From the NCBI RefSeq assembly GCF_014193695.1, contig NZ_JACHZR010000001.1, positions 595,309 through 659,308 on the forward strand: a DNA stretch of 64,000 nt, in the 5' to 3' direction. Every line of letters begins with the position of its first letter. Within the stretch, counting starts at the first letter, position 1. The position numbers were made by a program, and so were the translations under genes. Below, piece after piece: positions 17,541-24,639 of this stretch. The notes beneath the pieces were generated by a model. The model did no database searches. It was not told the DNA's origin and saw only the letters and a program-made list of their open reading frames with translations. Source of the stretch: Rhizobium sp. BK316. Its GTDB lineage: Bacteria > Pseudomonadota > Alphaproteobacteria > Rhizobiales > Rhizobiaceae.

Positions 17541-18704
17541 ATGACTGCGAAGCTTAAAATCACGGCGATCAAGCCCTATCCAGTATGGGTGGGAACGCGT
17601 AATCAGATGCTGGTCAAGGTTGAGACCGACAACGGCATCTTCGGCTGGGGCGAGAGCGGCTTGAGCGGTCGCGAGAAGGCCGTGACCGGCGCGATCGAGC
17701 ACTATCGCGAGTTTCTTATCGGCCGCGATCCGATGCAGGTTGGCCGAATCTGGCAGGAAATTTATCGCAGCCAATATTTCGAAGGCGGGCGCGTTCTGCA
17801 GGCGGCGATTTCGGCGATCGACATTGCCCTTCACGACATCAAGGGCAAGGCGCTGGGCGTGCCGGCCTACCAACTCTTGGGCGGCAAGCAGCGCGACCGC
17901 ATTCCGACCTTCGCCTCGACCGGCGACGAGGCCGAGGGCGATGTTGCCATCGAACGAGCCCGCGAACTGCGCGCACAGGGGTGGCAGGCGATCCGCTTCT
18001 TCCCCATCGGGCAAAGCAGCAACGACATCTTCGAGCCGCGCGAGTCGATCGGCGCGACCGCACGGATGCTGAACAAGGCGCGCGAGGCGCTCGGCGACGA
18101 CGTCGTCCTCGGCATCGACTATCATCACCGGCTGTCGGTGGCAGAGGCGGCGAGCTTCTGCAACAAGCTCGGCCGTGGCGTGCTCGATTTCCTCGAAGAG
18201 CCGATACGAGACGAAACGCCGGAGGCCTATGAATCCCTGCGCAGGATGACTGACATCCCCTTCGCCATTGGCGAGGAATTTGCCAGCAAGTGGCAATTCC
18301 TGCCCTATATCGAGCGCGGCATCCATCAGTTCAACCGGCTCGATGTCTGCAACGTTGGCGGGCTCACTGAAGCGATGAAGGTCGCGGGCTGGAGCGAGGC
18401 GCACTATGTGGACCTGATGCCGCACAATCCCCTTGGTCCAGTCTGCACAGCCGCGACCATCCATCTCGCCGCTGCGGTGCCGAATTTCGCCTGGCTCGAG
18501 ACCAGGGCGCCCGAAGCAAAGCTGGGCTTCGATAATTCCGACTTCTTTCCCGTGCAACCACGCCTCGACGGCCCTGACTATCCGGTGAGCGACCTGCCGG
18601 GGCTCGGCGTCGAGGTCAACGAAGAAGCGGTCGAGGCGGAGAGCTTTCGTTTCTGGGAAGCGCCTCACCTGAAGCGCCGCGACGGTTCTGTCACAAACTG
18701 GTAG
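17541..18704 (+). CDS. Enolase-superfamily dehydratase, D-galactonate dehydratase-like
   Basis: 387 residues. The cap (GIFGWGESGLSG) is followed by a barrel with metal ligands in GIDYHHRLS, DFLEEPIRDE and AIGEEFASKW, and MPHNPLGPVCTAA matches the DgoD-type His-containing loop closely. It is the fourth enolase-superfamily gene of the locus and the only one inside the transporter operon, which suggests it handles the imported acid directly and gives a 2-keto-3-deoxy acid. Acid identity (galactonate or another aldonate) cannot be decided here. Confidence 0.9.
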   Translation: MTAKLKITAIKPYPVWVGTRNQMLVKVETDNGIFGWGESGLSGREKAVTGAIEHYREFLIGRDPMQVGRIWQEIYRSQYFEGGRVLQAAISAIDIALHDIKGKALGVPAYQLLGGKQRDRIPTFASTGDEAEGDVAIERARELRAQGWQAIRFFPIGQSSNDIFEPRESIGATARMLNKAREALGDDVVLGIDYHHRLSVAEAASFCNKLGRGVLDFLEEPIRDETPEAYESLRRMTDIPFAIGEEFASKWQFLPYIERGIHQFNRLDVCNVGGLTEAMKVAGWSEAHYVDLMPHNPLGPVCTAATIHLAAAVPNFAWLETRAPEAKLGFDNSDFFPVQPRLDGPDYPVSDLPGLGVEVNEEAVEAESFRFWEAPHLKRRDGSVTNW

Positions 18705-18725
18705 TTTCATCCACCGGAGCCTAAA

Positions 18726-19472
18726 ATGACGCATACGCCCGATATTACGCGACCGCCCAGAGAGCTGATCGATGCGCTGAAGGAGATCGGCGCCGCGACC
18801 ATTGCAGGTACGCTCGGCCACATGGGCTTCCGCAATCCGCATATGGTCGGTCCGGTATCGCAGAGCCGCGGGAAGTCGATCGTCGGCCCGGCGCTGACGC
18901 TTCAATTCATGCCGCAGCGGCCGGACCTTTTCACCGAGGGAGAATATGCAGATCCGGAGACGCAGTTGCACCGGCATGTGCTCTATCACGCGCAGGAGGG
19001 CGATGTGGTCGTGGTCGACGCGCGCGGCGACATGAGCTCGGGCGTCTTCGGCGATATGATGTCGACCTATTTCAAGGGTAGAGGCGGCGCTGGCATCGTG
19101 ATCGACGGCTGCATGCGCGATCGGCCCAATGTCGAGAAGCTGGATCTCCCTCTATGGCTACGCGGCTGGACGCCCAACTATCATGTGCAGACTGGCATCT
19201 ATCCTAACGCCGTCAACGTTCCGATTGCCTGCGGCGGCGTCACGGTCATCCCCGGAGACATCATTGTCGCCGACGATGACGGGGTGGTGGTGCTTCCAGT
19301 CACAATGGCCTCGAAGGTGATCGAAGAATCGCAAAAGCATCACGATTGGGAAGAGTTCTCGCGCATGAAGCTCATGGGGGGCGGGTCGTTGCAGCGCTAC
19401 TATCCGCTGCATGACGATGCCCGCGGAGAGTACGAAGAGTGGCGCAAAATGAACAGCTCGGGAACTCCTTAG
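18726..19472 (+). CDS. RraA-like / HMG-aldolase family protein
   Basis: 248 residues of the RraA-like fold. The segment GIVIDGCMRD contains the Arg-Asp pair that is catalytic in class II pyruvate aldolases of the 4-hydroxy-4-methyl-2-oxoglutarate aldolase group, and IPGDIIVADDDGVVVLP is the family signature. It starts 21 bases after the dehydratase, so it is last in the operon. In this context cleavage of a 2-keto acid to pyruvate after dehydration is attractive, but a role as RNase E regulator is unlikely because true RraA proteins are shorter (about 160 residues). The aldolase role is inference. Confidence 0.82.
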   Translation: MTHTPDITRPPRELIDALKEIGAATIAGTLGHMGFRNPHMVGPVSQSRGKSIVGPALTLQFMPQRPDLFTEGEYADPETQLHRHVLYHAQEGDVVVVDARGDMSSGVFGDMMSTYFKGRGGAGIVIDGCMRDRPNVEKLDLPLWLRGWTPNYHVQTGIYPNAVNVPIACGGVTVIPGDIIVADDDGVVVLPVTMASKVIEESQKHHDWEEFSRMKLMGGGSLQRYYPLHDDARGEYEEWRKMNSSGTP

Positions 19473-19592
19473 CCAATGGATTACCCGCTGGCCAGCCTCT
19501 ATGCAAGGACGATGGCCGACGCCGCCATGGAAGCCCTAATGGCAGCGGTAGAGCCAAGGCGAATCTCGAACCGGTCGGGGTTTTCGTGGCAT

Positions 19593-20192
19593 CTAACAAC
19601 TGCTTTCGGCTCGATGAATTCCAAGAACATCGGACAAGCGCGACGTAATTGTTTTCATCACATCGGGTGAGCTTCTATCTACGCCATAAACGAAACCGGG
19701 AAAGTCCAGTGACTTCTGGAGTGCCCATATGGCTTCGTGCTGATCGGAGGACAGAATTTCCGCCGGGTCACCGACGGCGACCCATCCGATCGGCACGGTT
19801 GAGCCCGGCTCCAGCCGCGTTCGCAAATGCACGGTTCCGTTGATGCGGACTTCTGACCCGCGTCCGATCTGCGCCCCGTGAAACACGGCTGCCCCGGTTG
19901 CGACGAAAACTTCGCCGTCAATTTGCGCGCCTACCACATGGCTGTTAGGGCCGACTATGCAATGGTCTCCAATGGAACAGTCATGACGACTGGTGGCTCG
20001 GATCACGGCATTTTCGAACACGATGCAATTCCGTCCGATGTGGATGGATCCACCGGCTTCCGCCACCAAGCGAGCACCATGCATGATTCTGCTACCCGCA
20101 CCGATGGCAACATCGCCACAGACCGTCGCATCCTGCGCTACCCATGCATCGGGATCGATCGATGGCGACTGTTCTTCGTACGATAAGATCAT
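19593..20192 (-). CDS. Left-handed beta-helix (hexapeptide) protein, gamma-carbonic-anhydrase/acyltransferase-like
   Basis: 199 residues built mainly of hexapeptide turns from about residue 15 to 145 (repeats such as VCGDVAIGAGSRI, IHIGRNCIVFENAVI, CSIGDHCIVGPN), with a helical C-terminus. Homologous trimeric proteins include gamma-carbonic anhydrases and PaaY-like thioesterases. Three-His metal clusters are expected at turn interfaces, and His residues occur at SRHDCS, SHVVG and VFHGA. It is encoded with a SnoaL-like protein just upstream (28-base gap). Function is unassigned. Confidence 0.75.
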   Translation of the reverse strand: MILSYEEQSPSIDPDAWVAQDATVCGDVAIGAGSRIMHGARLVAEAGGSIHIGRNCIVFENAVIRATSRHDCSIGDHCIVGPNSHVVGAQIDGEVFVATGAAVFHGAQIGRGSEVRINGTVHLRTRLEPGSTVPIGWVAVGDPAEILSSDQHEAIWALQKSLDFPGFVYGVDRSSPDVMKTITSRLSDVLGIHRAESSC

Positions 20193-20220
20193 GTTTTACC
20201 CTCTTGCCTCGATCTCGGCG

Positions 20221-20601
20221 CTACGACGACGCCCTCACACTTTCAAGGTGCCAGACCTTTGCGACGATCCGCCAGCCATCAATGCCTTTCACGAAGCAAA
20301 GATGATCGATAAAGATGTTGGCGTGGATCCGCAGCCTGACCTTCACGGTGGCCGCAGCTGGCGAAAGCCAATCAATCAGGATGATTTCGTCCTCACGGTC
20401 TTGCGAGCGGCTCGCGGGAGATTCGCGCCTGGCGATCACCTGGCGATAATCTGCAATCGGGTCCACCGTGATTGCGCCTTCGTCAGCGTCGAACAGGCTA
20501 CAGGCTGGATGAAAGATGTGGTCAAAGAGCGAGAGATCGCAGGCGTAGAGCGCATCGAAATAGGTTTGTATCGCGTTTAGCAATTCGGTATCGCGGCTCA
20601 T
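20221..20601 (-). CDS. SnoaL-like / nuclear transport factor 2-fold small protein
   Basis: 126 residues from ATG 20601, supported by GGAG seven bases upstream. The open frame extends further but through unrelated sequence that is antisense to the regulator gene at 20692. The pattern ELLNAIQTYFDALYACDLSLFDHIFHP followed by beta strands and DGWRIVAKVWH is typical of the NTF2-like fold, which includes ketosteroid-isomerase-like and lumazine-binding-like proteins. It is divergent from the FtrA-type regulator (91 bases between starts), which probably controls it. Catalytic role unknown. Confidence 0.75.
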   Translation of the reverse strand: MSRDTELLNAIQTYFDALYACDLSLFDHIFHPACSLFDADEGAITVDPIADYRQVIARRESPASRSQDREDEIILIDWLSPAAATVKVRLRIHANIFIDHLCFVKGIDGWRIVAKVWHLESVRASS

Positions 20602-20691
20602 CTGGTTTCTCCGTATTTGTTGGCGGGTGACCGTGTCGCATGCCGACAGCACGAGTTGCCAGCGGCAGGATTGCCAGATAAGACGGCATTC

Positions 20692-21744
20692 ATGCCAAAA
20701 ACTGAGAACGCACGCTTTCCTGCAAACAGACGTGTCGTCAGCCTCGTCTATGATGGCCTCTGCACCTTCGAGTTCGGGATCACGGTCGAAATCTTCGGTT
20801 TGGCACGACCTGAGGCAGGACCCGACTGGTATCAGTTCAAATCGGTCTCGCTGGAGGATCAGGTTCTCAATGCCTGTGGTGGCTTGACGGTCGCAGCAAC
20901 AGGCACCGAGACGGATCTGCACCAAGCCGGAACAATTATCGTCCCCGGCTGGCGTGGACCCGACGAGCCGGTACCCGATCAGATCTGCAACGCATTGGTT
21001 CGCGCTCATGAGGGCGGCGCCCGCATCGTTTCCATCTGCGGGGGCGCGTATGTGCTCGCGGCCGCCGGCTTGCTCAATGGCCGCCGTGCCACAACGCATT
21101 GGCGTTTCGCCGAGGGCCTGGTTCAGCGCTATCCCGCCATCAAGATCGACGCGAATTGCCTCTATATCGATGAGGGCGACATCCTCACCTCGGCAGGCAG
21201 CTCAGCAGGCATCGATCTGTGCCTGCATATCGTCCGTTCGGATTTCGGGGCGGAGCTCGCCAATACGGTGGCGCGCCGGTTGGTGATGTACAGCCATCGC
21301 CAGGGTGGACAATCCCAGTTCATCGAGCGTCCCGTGCCGCTCAGGCGAGAGGCAGATCGGCTGTCATCGATCCTGGACCATATTCTGACCGACCTTCACC
21401 ACCCGCACACAGTCAGTTCTCTCGCCCGCCACGCCGGCATGAGCGAACGTACCTTTCAACGTCGTTTTCGCTCCCTGACCGGCCTGCCACCGCTCAAATG
21501 GATCCTGAGGGAGCGACTTGAGCAGGCCCGCATCATGCTGGAGACCGGTTCTGCCGTGCCTGATGACATCGCAAGGGTGACAGGACTCGGAAGTGCTGAA
21601 AACCTACGGCTTCAGTTTGGTCGACATTACGGGGTTAGCCCAATGATTTATCGCAATCGTTTTGCGCAACGACCGCAAATAGGCCAGGCGCTTCCGAAGC
21701 AAACTGGCCAAAGTTCCTCGAACATCGATTTCCTTGTTGATTGA
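20692..21744 (+). CDS. ftrA: AraC-family regulator with DJ-1/PfpI-type N-domain (FtrA/GlxA type)
   Basis: 350 residues from the ATG at 20692. The N-terminal class-I-glutamine-amidotransferase-like domain runs to about residue 195, with the nucleophile elbow SICGGAYVLAAAGL. Two AraC HTH motifs follow (SSLARHAGMSERTFQRRF and DDIARVTGLGSAENLRLQF), then a basic tail. Such regulators sense small ligands through the amidotransferase-like domain. It diverges from the SnoaL-like gene and converges with the MFS gene. The GTG/ATG choice upstream (20617) is less likely because it adds residues unlike the family. Confidence 0.85.
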   Translation: MPKTENARFPANRRVVSLVYDGLCTFEFGITVEIFGLARPEAGPDWYQFKSVSLEDQVLNACGGLTVAATGTETDLHQAGTIIVPGWRGPDEPVPDQICNALVRAHEGGARIVSICGGAYVLAAAGLLNGRRATTHWRFAEGLVQRYPAIKIDANCLYIDEGDILTSAGSSAGIDLCLHIVRSDFGAELANTVARRLVMYSHRQGGQSQFIERPVPLRREADRLSSILDHILTDLHHPHTVSSLARHAGMSERTFQRRFRSLTGLPPLKWILRERLEQARIMLETGSAVPDDIARVTGLGSAENLRLQFGRHYGVSPMIYRNRFAQRPQIGQALPKQTGQSSSNIDFLVD

Positions 21745-21774
21745 ACTGTAGACCCTCCCCGCGAATGTCGCAAT

Positions 21775-23034
21775 TCATGCAACAAGATAGGCGCCGCGCA
21801 AACATGGCCCGGTTGCAGCTTCCGGCGAACCGGCCGAGGATTGCTGTGCCGCTGCTTTCGGTGGTGGCATGCGTGTCCCGATGGCAAACAAAATCGCGCT
21901 GATGGCCGAGAACCCGGCGAATAACAGGAACATGCCTGGCCCGCCAAAAGCGCCAAGCATGGCACCGCCCAGAGTCGGTCCAATAAAGTTGCCGATGGTT
22001 GAGAACGAGTGAGCGCCAAAATAGCTGCCTCTGTTCCGATCGTTCGCAATGCCGTCGACCAGCATGTATTCGCAAGGTACGACGAGAATCTCTCCGATCG
22101 TGAAAACAACCATCGAGACCGCGAGCCCCCAGAAGCCGGCAGCGCTGAGAAACCCGACTTCGCCGAAGGCAAACAGCATACAGCCGATCACAAGGCCGTT
22201 GAGCGCGCCTGCACGTTCGACGAACCTGCGCGCAAACGGATTCCCGATCAGAACAGCCGCACCGTTGATCGAAACGAGATAGGCGTAGATTTCCATGCCT
22301 TCGGCGACATTTCCCGTGAGGTACGGGGCGAGTGTCGCTGACCATTGGCCATAGACGGCGATCAGCAATGTGCCGCCACTGACAAAGAAGGCCAACCGCG
22401 GATCGCCGATCGCCGCCTTCAGGCTCTCAAGCAATGGCGGCGAAGCGGGTGCTTTGGAAACATCGTCGCTCTGGTGAATTGGAACGTGCAACATGTACAG
22501 GGCAAGCGCGAACATCGCGTAGACAACACCTGCAATGACGAAAAGAATGGTGGAGGCAGCCCCAGCGGCAATCCCCATCAAAGGTCCGATGGCCCAGCCG
22601 ACATTCGTGGCCGTGTAACGCCAGGAAAAATACCTGAGGCGCAGCGGCTGCGGACAGACGTCGCTCATCAGCGCGCGTGAAATCGGTTCATAAATCGCGA
22701 GAGCGATGGCAGCAACGATCTGGGCAATGCAAAATGTCAGCACGGTTTCAGCCAACCCCATACAGGTTAGCGCAACAGCCATGGAAAGCAGGGTAAGCGT
22801 CAGCACCGTCTTGCGTCCCACCCTGTCCGACAGGGATCCCGCGAAGGGAGCCGCGACAGCGCCTACCAGGGGACCAATGCCCAGAAGCGCGCCAATCATG
22901 GCCGGACCAAGCCCGAACGACTGCTGCAGCTTGATGGCAAGGAACGAGAGCGTCATTGCGCGCGCGATGGTCACGAGTCCTGACCCCGCGATGAGGAACA
23001 GGACGTAGCTCAGTCGTTGATTGTCGTGCCTCAT
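21775..23034 (-). CDS. Major facilitator superfamily transporter
   Basis: About 419 residues with 12 predicted membrane helices. The loop 2-3 motif GSLSDRVGRKTVL is the MFS A-motif (GxxxDRxGRR), and FSWRYTATNVGWAIGP is typical of drug/proton antiporter-1-type members. The ATG at 23034 (MRHDNQRLSYV) leads directly into helix 1, so the 31 extra residues from 23127 are rejected. It converges with the FtrA-type regulator, with only 30 bases between stops. Likely a proton-coupled exporter of an unknown small molecule. Confidence 0.86.
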   Translation of the reverse strand: MRHDNQRLSYVLFLIAGSGLVTIARAMTLSFLAIKLQQSFGLGPAMIGALLGIGPLVGAVAAPFAGSLSDRVGRKTVLTLTLLSMAVALTCMGLAETVLTFCIAQIVAAIALAIYEPISRALMSDVCPQPLRLRYFSWRYTATNVGWAIGPLMGIAAGAASTILFVIAGVVYAMFALALYMLHVPIHQSDDVSKAPASPPLLESLKAAIGDPRLAFFVSGGTLLIAVYGQWSATLAPYLTGNVAEGMEIYAYLVSINGAAVLIGNPFARRFVERAGALNGLVIGCMLFAFGEVGFLSAAGFWGLAVSMVVFTIGEILVVPCEYMLVDGIANDRNRGSYFGAHSFSTIGNFIGPTLGGAMLGAFGGPGMFLLFAGFSAISAILFAIGTRMPPPKAAAQQSSAGSPEAATGPCLRGAYLVA

Positions 23035-23080
23035 CGGGCCTCTCAGCAATTCGTGGTCGTCAATACAGCTATACCGGTAT

Positions 23081-23860
23081 TCACGAGCTTCCGGTCTCTC
23101 CATCAGATGAATCGCGGACTTTTGCAACGCACGACGTCAGGGATGACTGCGGCCTCGCTTGCACGATGCCGACAGCCATCATGACCCAGGCTTGTGACAA
23201 GTCATCTGAATGGCTGCGCAACCAGCCGGCCGTAAAGGGCATGATGCTGGCGATGATGTATCCGCCCCCCCTGCACGAAGGCGGTGAGGCGGCCGGCGCT
23301 GGTCGGTTCGTCGGCGTGGTCGAGTGTGACGATCAACGAAAGTGGAAACAGCGCGCCGATGCCCAACCCAAGCAGGATCATCGCTGGAAGGGCAAGCGCC
23401 AGTGGCATGGTGATGAGGCAGACCAAGCCTCCGAGAATGGCAAAAAGAGCGGCGGCAAGCGGTCCCCGCCGATCGGGAAACCAGTTGATCATCGCCGACA
23501 CAGCTGGGCCGGCTAGAACCTCCACGAGCGTGAGGCCCGCGAGCAGATAGCCTGCGATATCCTCGCTCCGCCCCAGTTGAACATAGAAGGGCGGCAGCCA
23601 CGCCAGCACGAGCGTGTAGGCGCCCGTGCCGACGCCGAAGAAGGCAAGCAAAAGCCACGTCCTGCCGCTTCGCGAGGGGGACGAACTACTAGTTTTACTT
23701 GTTGCCGTCCTTTGCCCAGAGGCAACACGATGCCGCTTGCCACAGAACAAGCGCAAGGAGAGCAGGCAGCGCCCACAATCCCAGCATCGCTTCCGAGCCC
23801 AGTTGCCGGGACACGCTGGCTGCCGTCGCGGCTGCCAAGCGTCCGGAAAGTGGGCCAGTA
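23081..23860 (-). pseudogene. Decayed MFS transporter (CynX/NimT-like), truncated and frameshifted
   Basis: Three frames together spell the second half of a 12-helix MFS protein. The segment near 23720-23850 reads AATAASVSRQLGSEAMLGLW in one frame. A middle segment (RTWLLLAFFGVGTGAYTLVL to AFVQGG) is in a second. After a run of seven G (about 23269-23275, minus strand) the sequence continues GYIIASIMPFTAGWLRSH in a third, ending at 23081. Reading six G would restore the frame. The N-terminal half is absent. It sits directly upstream of the intact MFS gene. Confidence 0.75.
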
Positions 23861-23880
23861 AAAACTGGAGACGGATCAGA

Positions 23881-24294
23881 TCAAAAATCCCACGGGTTGA
23901 CGAGATCGAGACCTGTTGTTTCAAAATCCTTGAGATTGCGCGTGGCTAGGCGTCCGCCGTTCACGCGAGCAACTGCAGCGATCATTGCATCGGGTGCTGA
24001 CATTCCTCGCCCCTGACGAACCGCCCGCCCCATAATTTCTCCGTAAGCAAGCGCGGCTTCCTCCGTAAGCCCAAACATCCGATCGGCAAACCGGCGACGC
24101 CACTCTGTAAGCCCCTGTTCGAGGCGATCGGCACGCTGGTCCGGCTTGATCTTTTGAATGCCGAAAGCGATCTCGGCTATTGTCACAGTGGGCAGGGCCA
24201 ATTCCGCGTCGAACCGAACCAGCCAGGCCATTAGGGCTTCGTTGGGATCCCTTCTCAACGTCTCGGAGACGACGTTCGTATCGAGAAATATCAA
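23881..24294 (-). CDS. vapC: VapC-type PIN-domain toxin (FitB-like)
   Basis: 137-residue PIN ribonuclease. The acidic metal-binding residues are Asp5 (MIFLDTNVVSE), Glu41 (TIAEIAFG), Asp102 (SAPDAMIAA) and Asp123, the normal quartet for this fold. The start is TTG at 24294, which overlaps the antitoxin stop (TTGA), so toxin synthesis depends on translation of the antitoxin. In the family the toxin cleaves tRNA or rRNA when freed. The intact catalytic set implies an active protein. Confidence 0.9.
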   Translation of the reverse strand: MIFLDTNVVSETLRRDPNEALMAWLVRFDAELALPTVTIAEIAFGIQKIKPDQRADRLEQGLTEWRRRFADRMFGLTEEAALAYGEIMGRAVRQGRGMSAPDAMIAAVARVNGGRLATRNLKDFETTGLDLVNPWDF

Positions 24295-24539
24295 AGCTCA
24301 ATGCCCTGATGAGGACGACGGCTTTCTCGGATGACGGCATCCAGATCGATATCTGCGGCAGCCTGCGCATTTACACGCGAGTAGAAGCTGGACGCAGGTT
24401 CGCGCCCCGCCTCGCGTATCTCGTAAGCTTCTAGCGCTCGTTCGACCACTTCAGCGATCGAACGATTTTCGCGCCGAGCCAGCCTGTGTGCCAAATCACG
24501 TGCTTTGGAGCTTCGAACAGAGAGTTGTGGTGCGGCCAT
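24291..24539 (-). CDS. vapB: VapB-type antitoxin
   Basis: 82 residues from ATG 24539, which has GGAG six bases upstream. The N-terminal half (APQLSVRSSKARDLAHRLARRENRSIAEVVERALEAY) looks like a ribbon-helix-helix DNA-binding module, and the C-terminal half is the acidic, flexible toxin-wrapping tail. It precedes vapC with a 4-base overlap, the classic antitoxin-first order, and the pair should autorepress. The 100 bases upstream hold its promoter region. The longer open frame to 24635 is rejected for lack of a ribosome site. Confidence 0.87.
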   Translation of the reverse strand: MAAPQLSVRSSKARDLAHRLARRENRSIAEVVERALEAYEIREAGREPASSFYSRVNAQAAADIDLDAVIRESRRPHQGIEL

Positions 24540-24639
24540 TGCGGTCTCCTTCGCAGAAAATATAAGGTAGCCCGGTCTCGCCATCAAGATGGCAGATGAC
24601 GGCTTGCCATCTGACAAACGCAGGGCAATTGCCAAGAGG

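Noticed and set aside
17235-18989. 584-codon open frame on the minus strand
   Set aside because: Runs antisense across the ATPase end, the dehydratase and the RraA-like start; no motif.
23179-23924. A real gene of 240 residues in the decayed MFS region
   Set aside because: Its first 80 residues are out-of-frame sequence and its last 15 follow the G-run frameshift, so it is part of the pseudogene.
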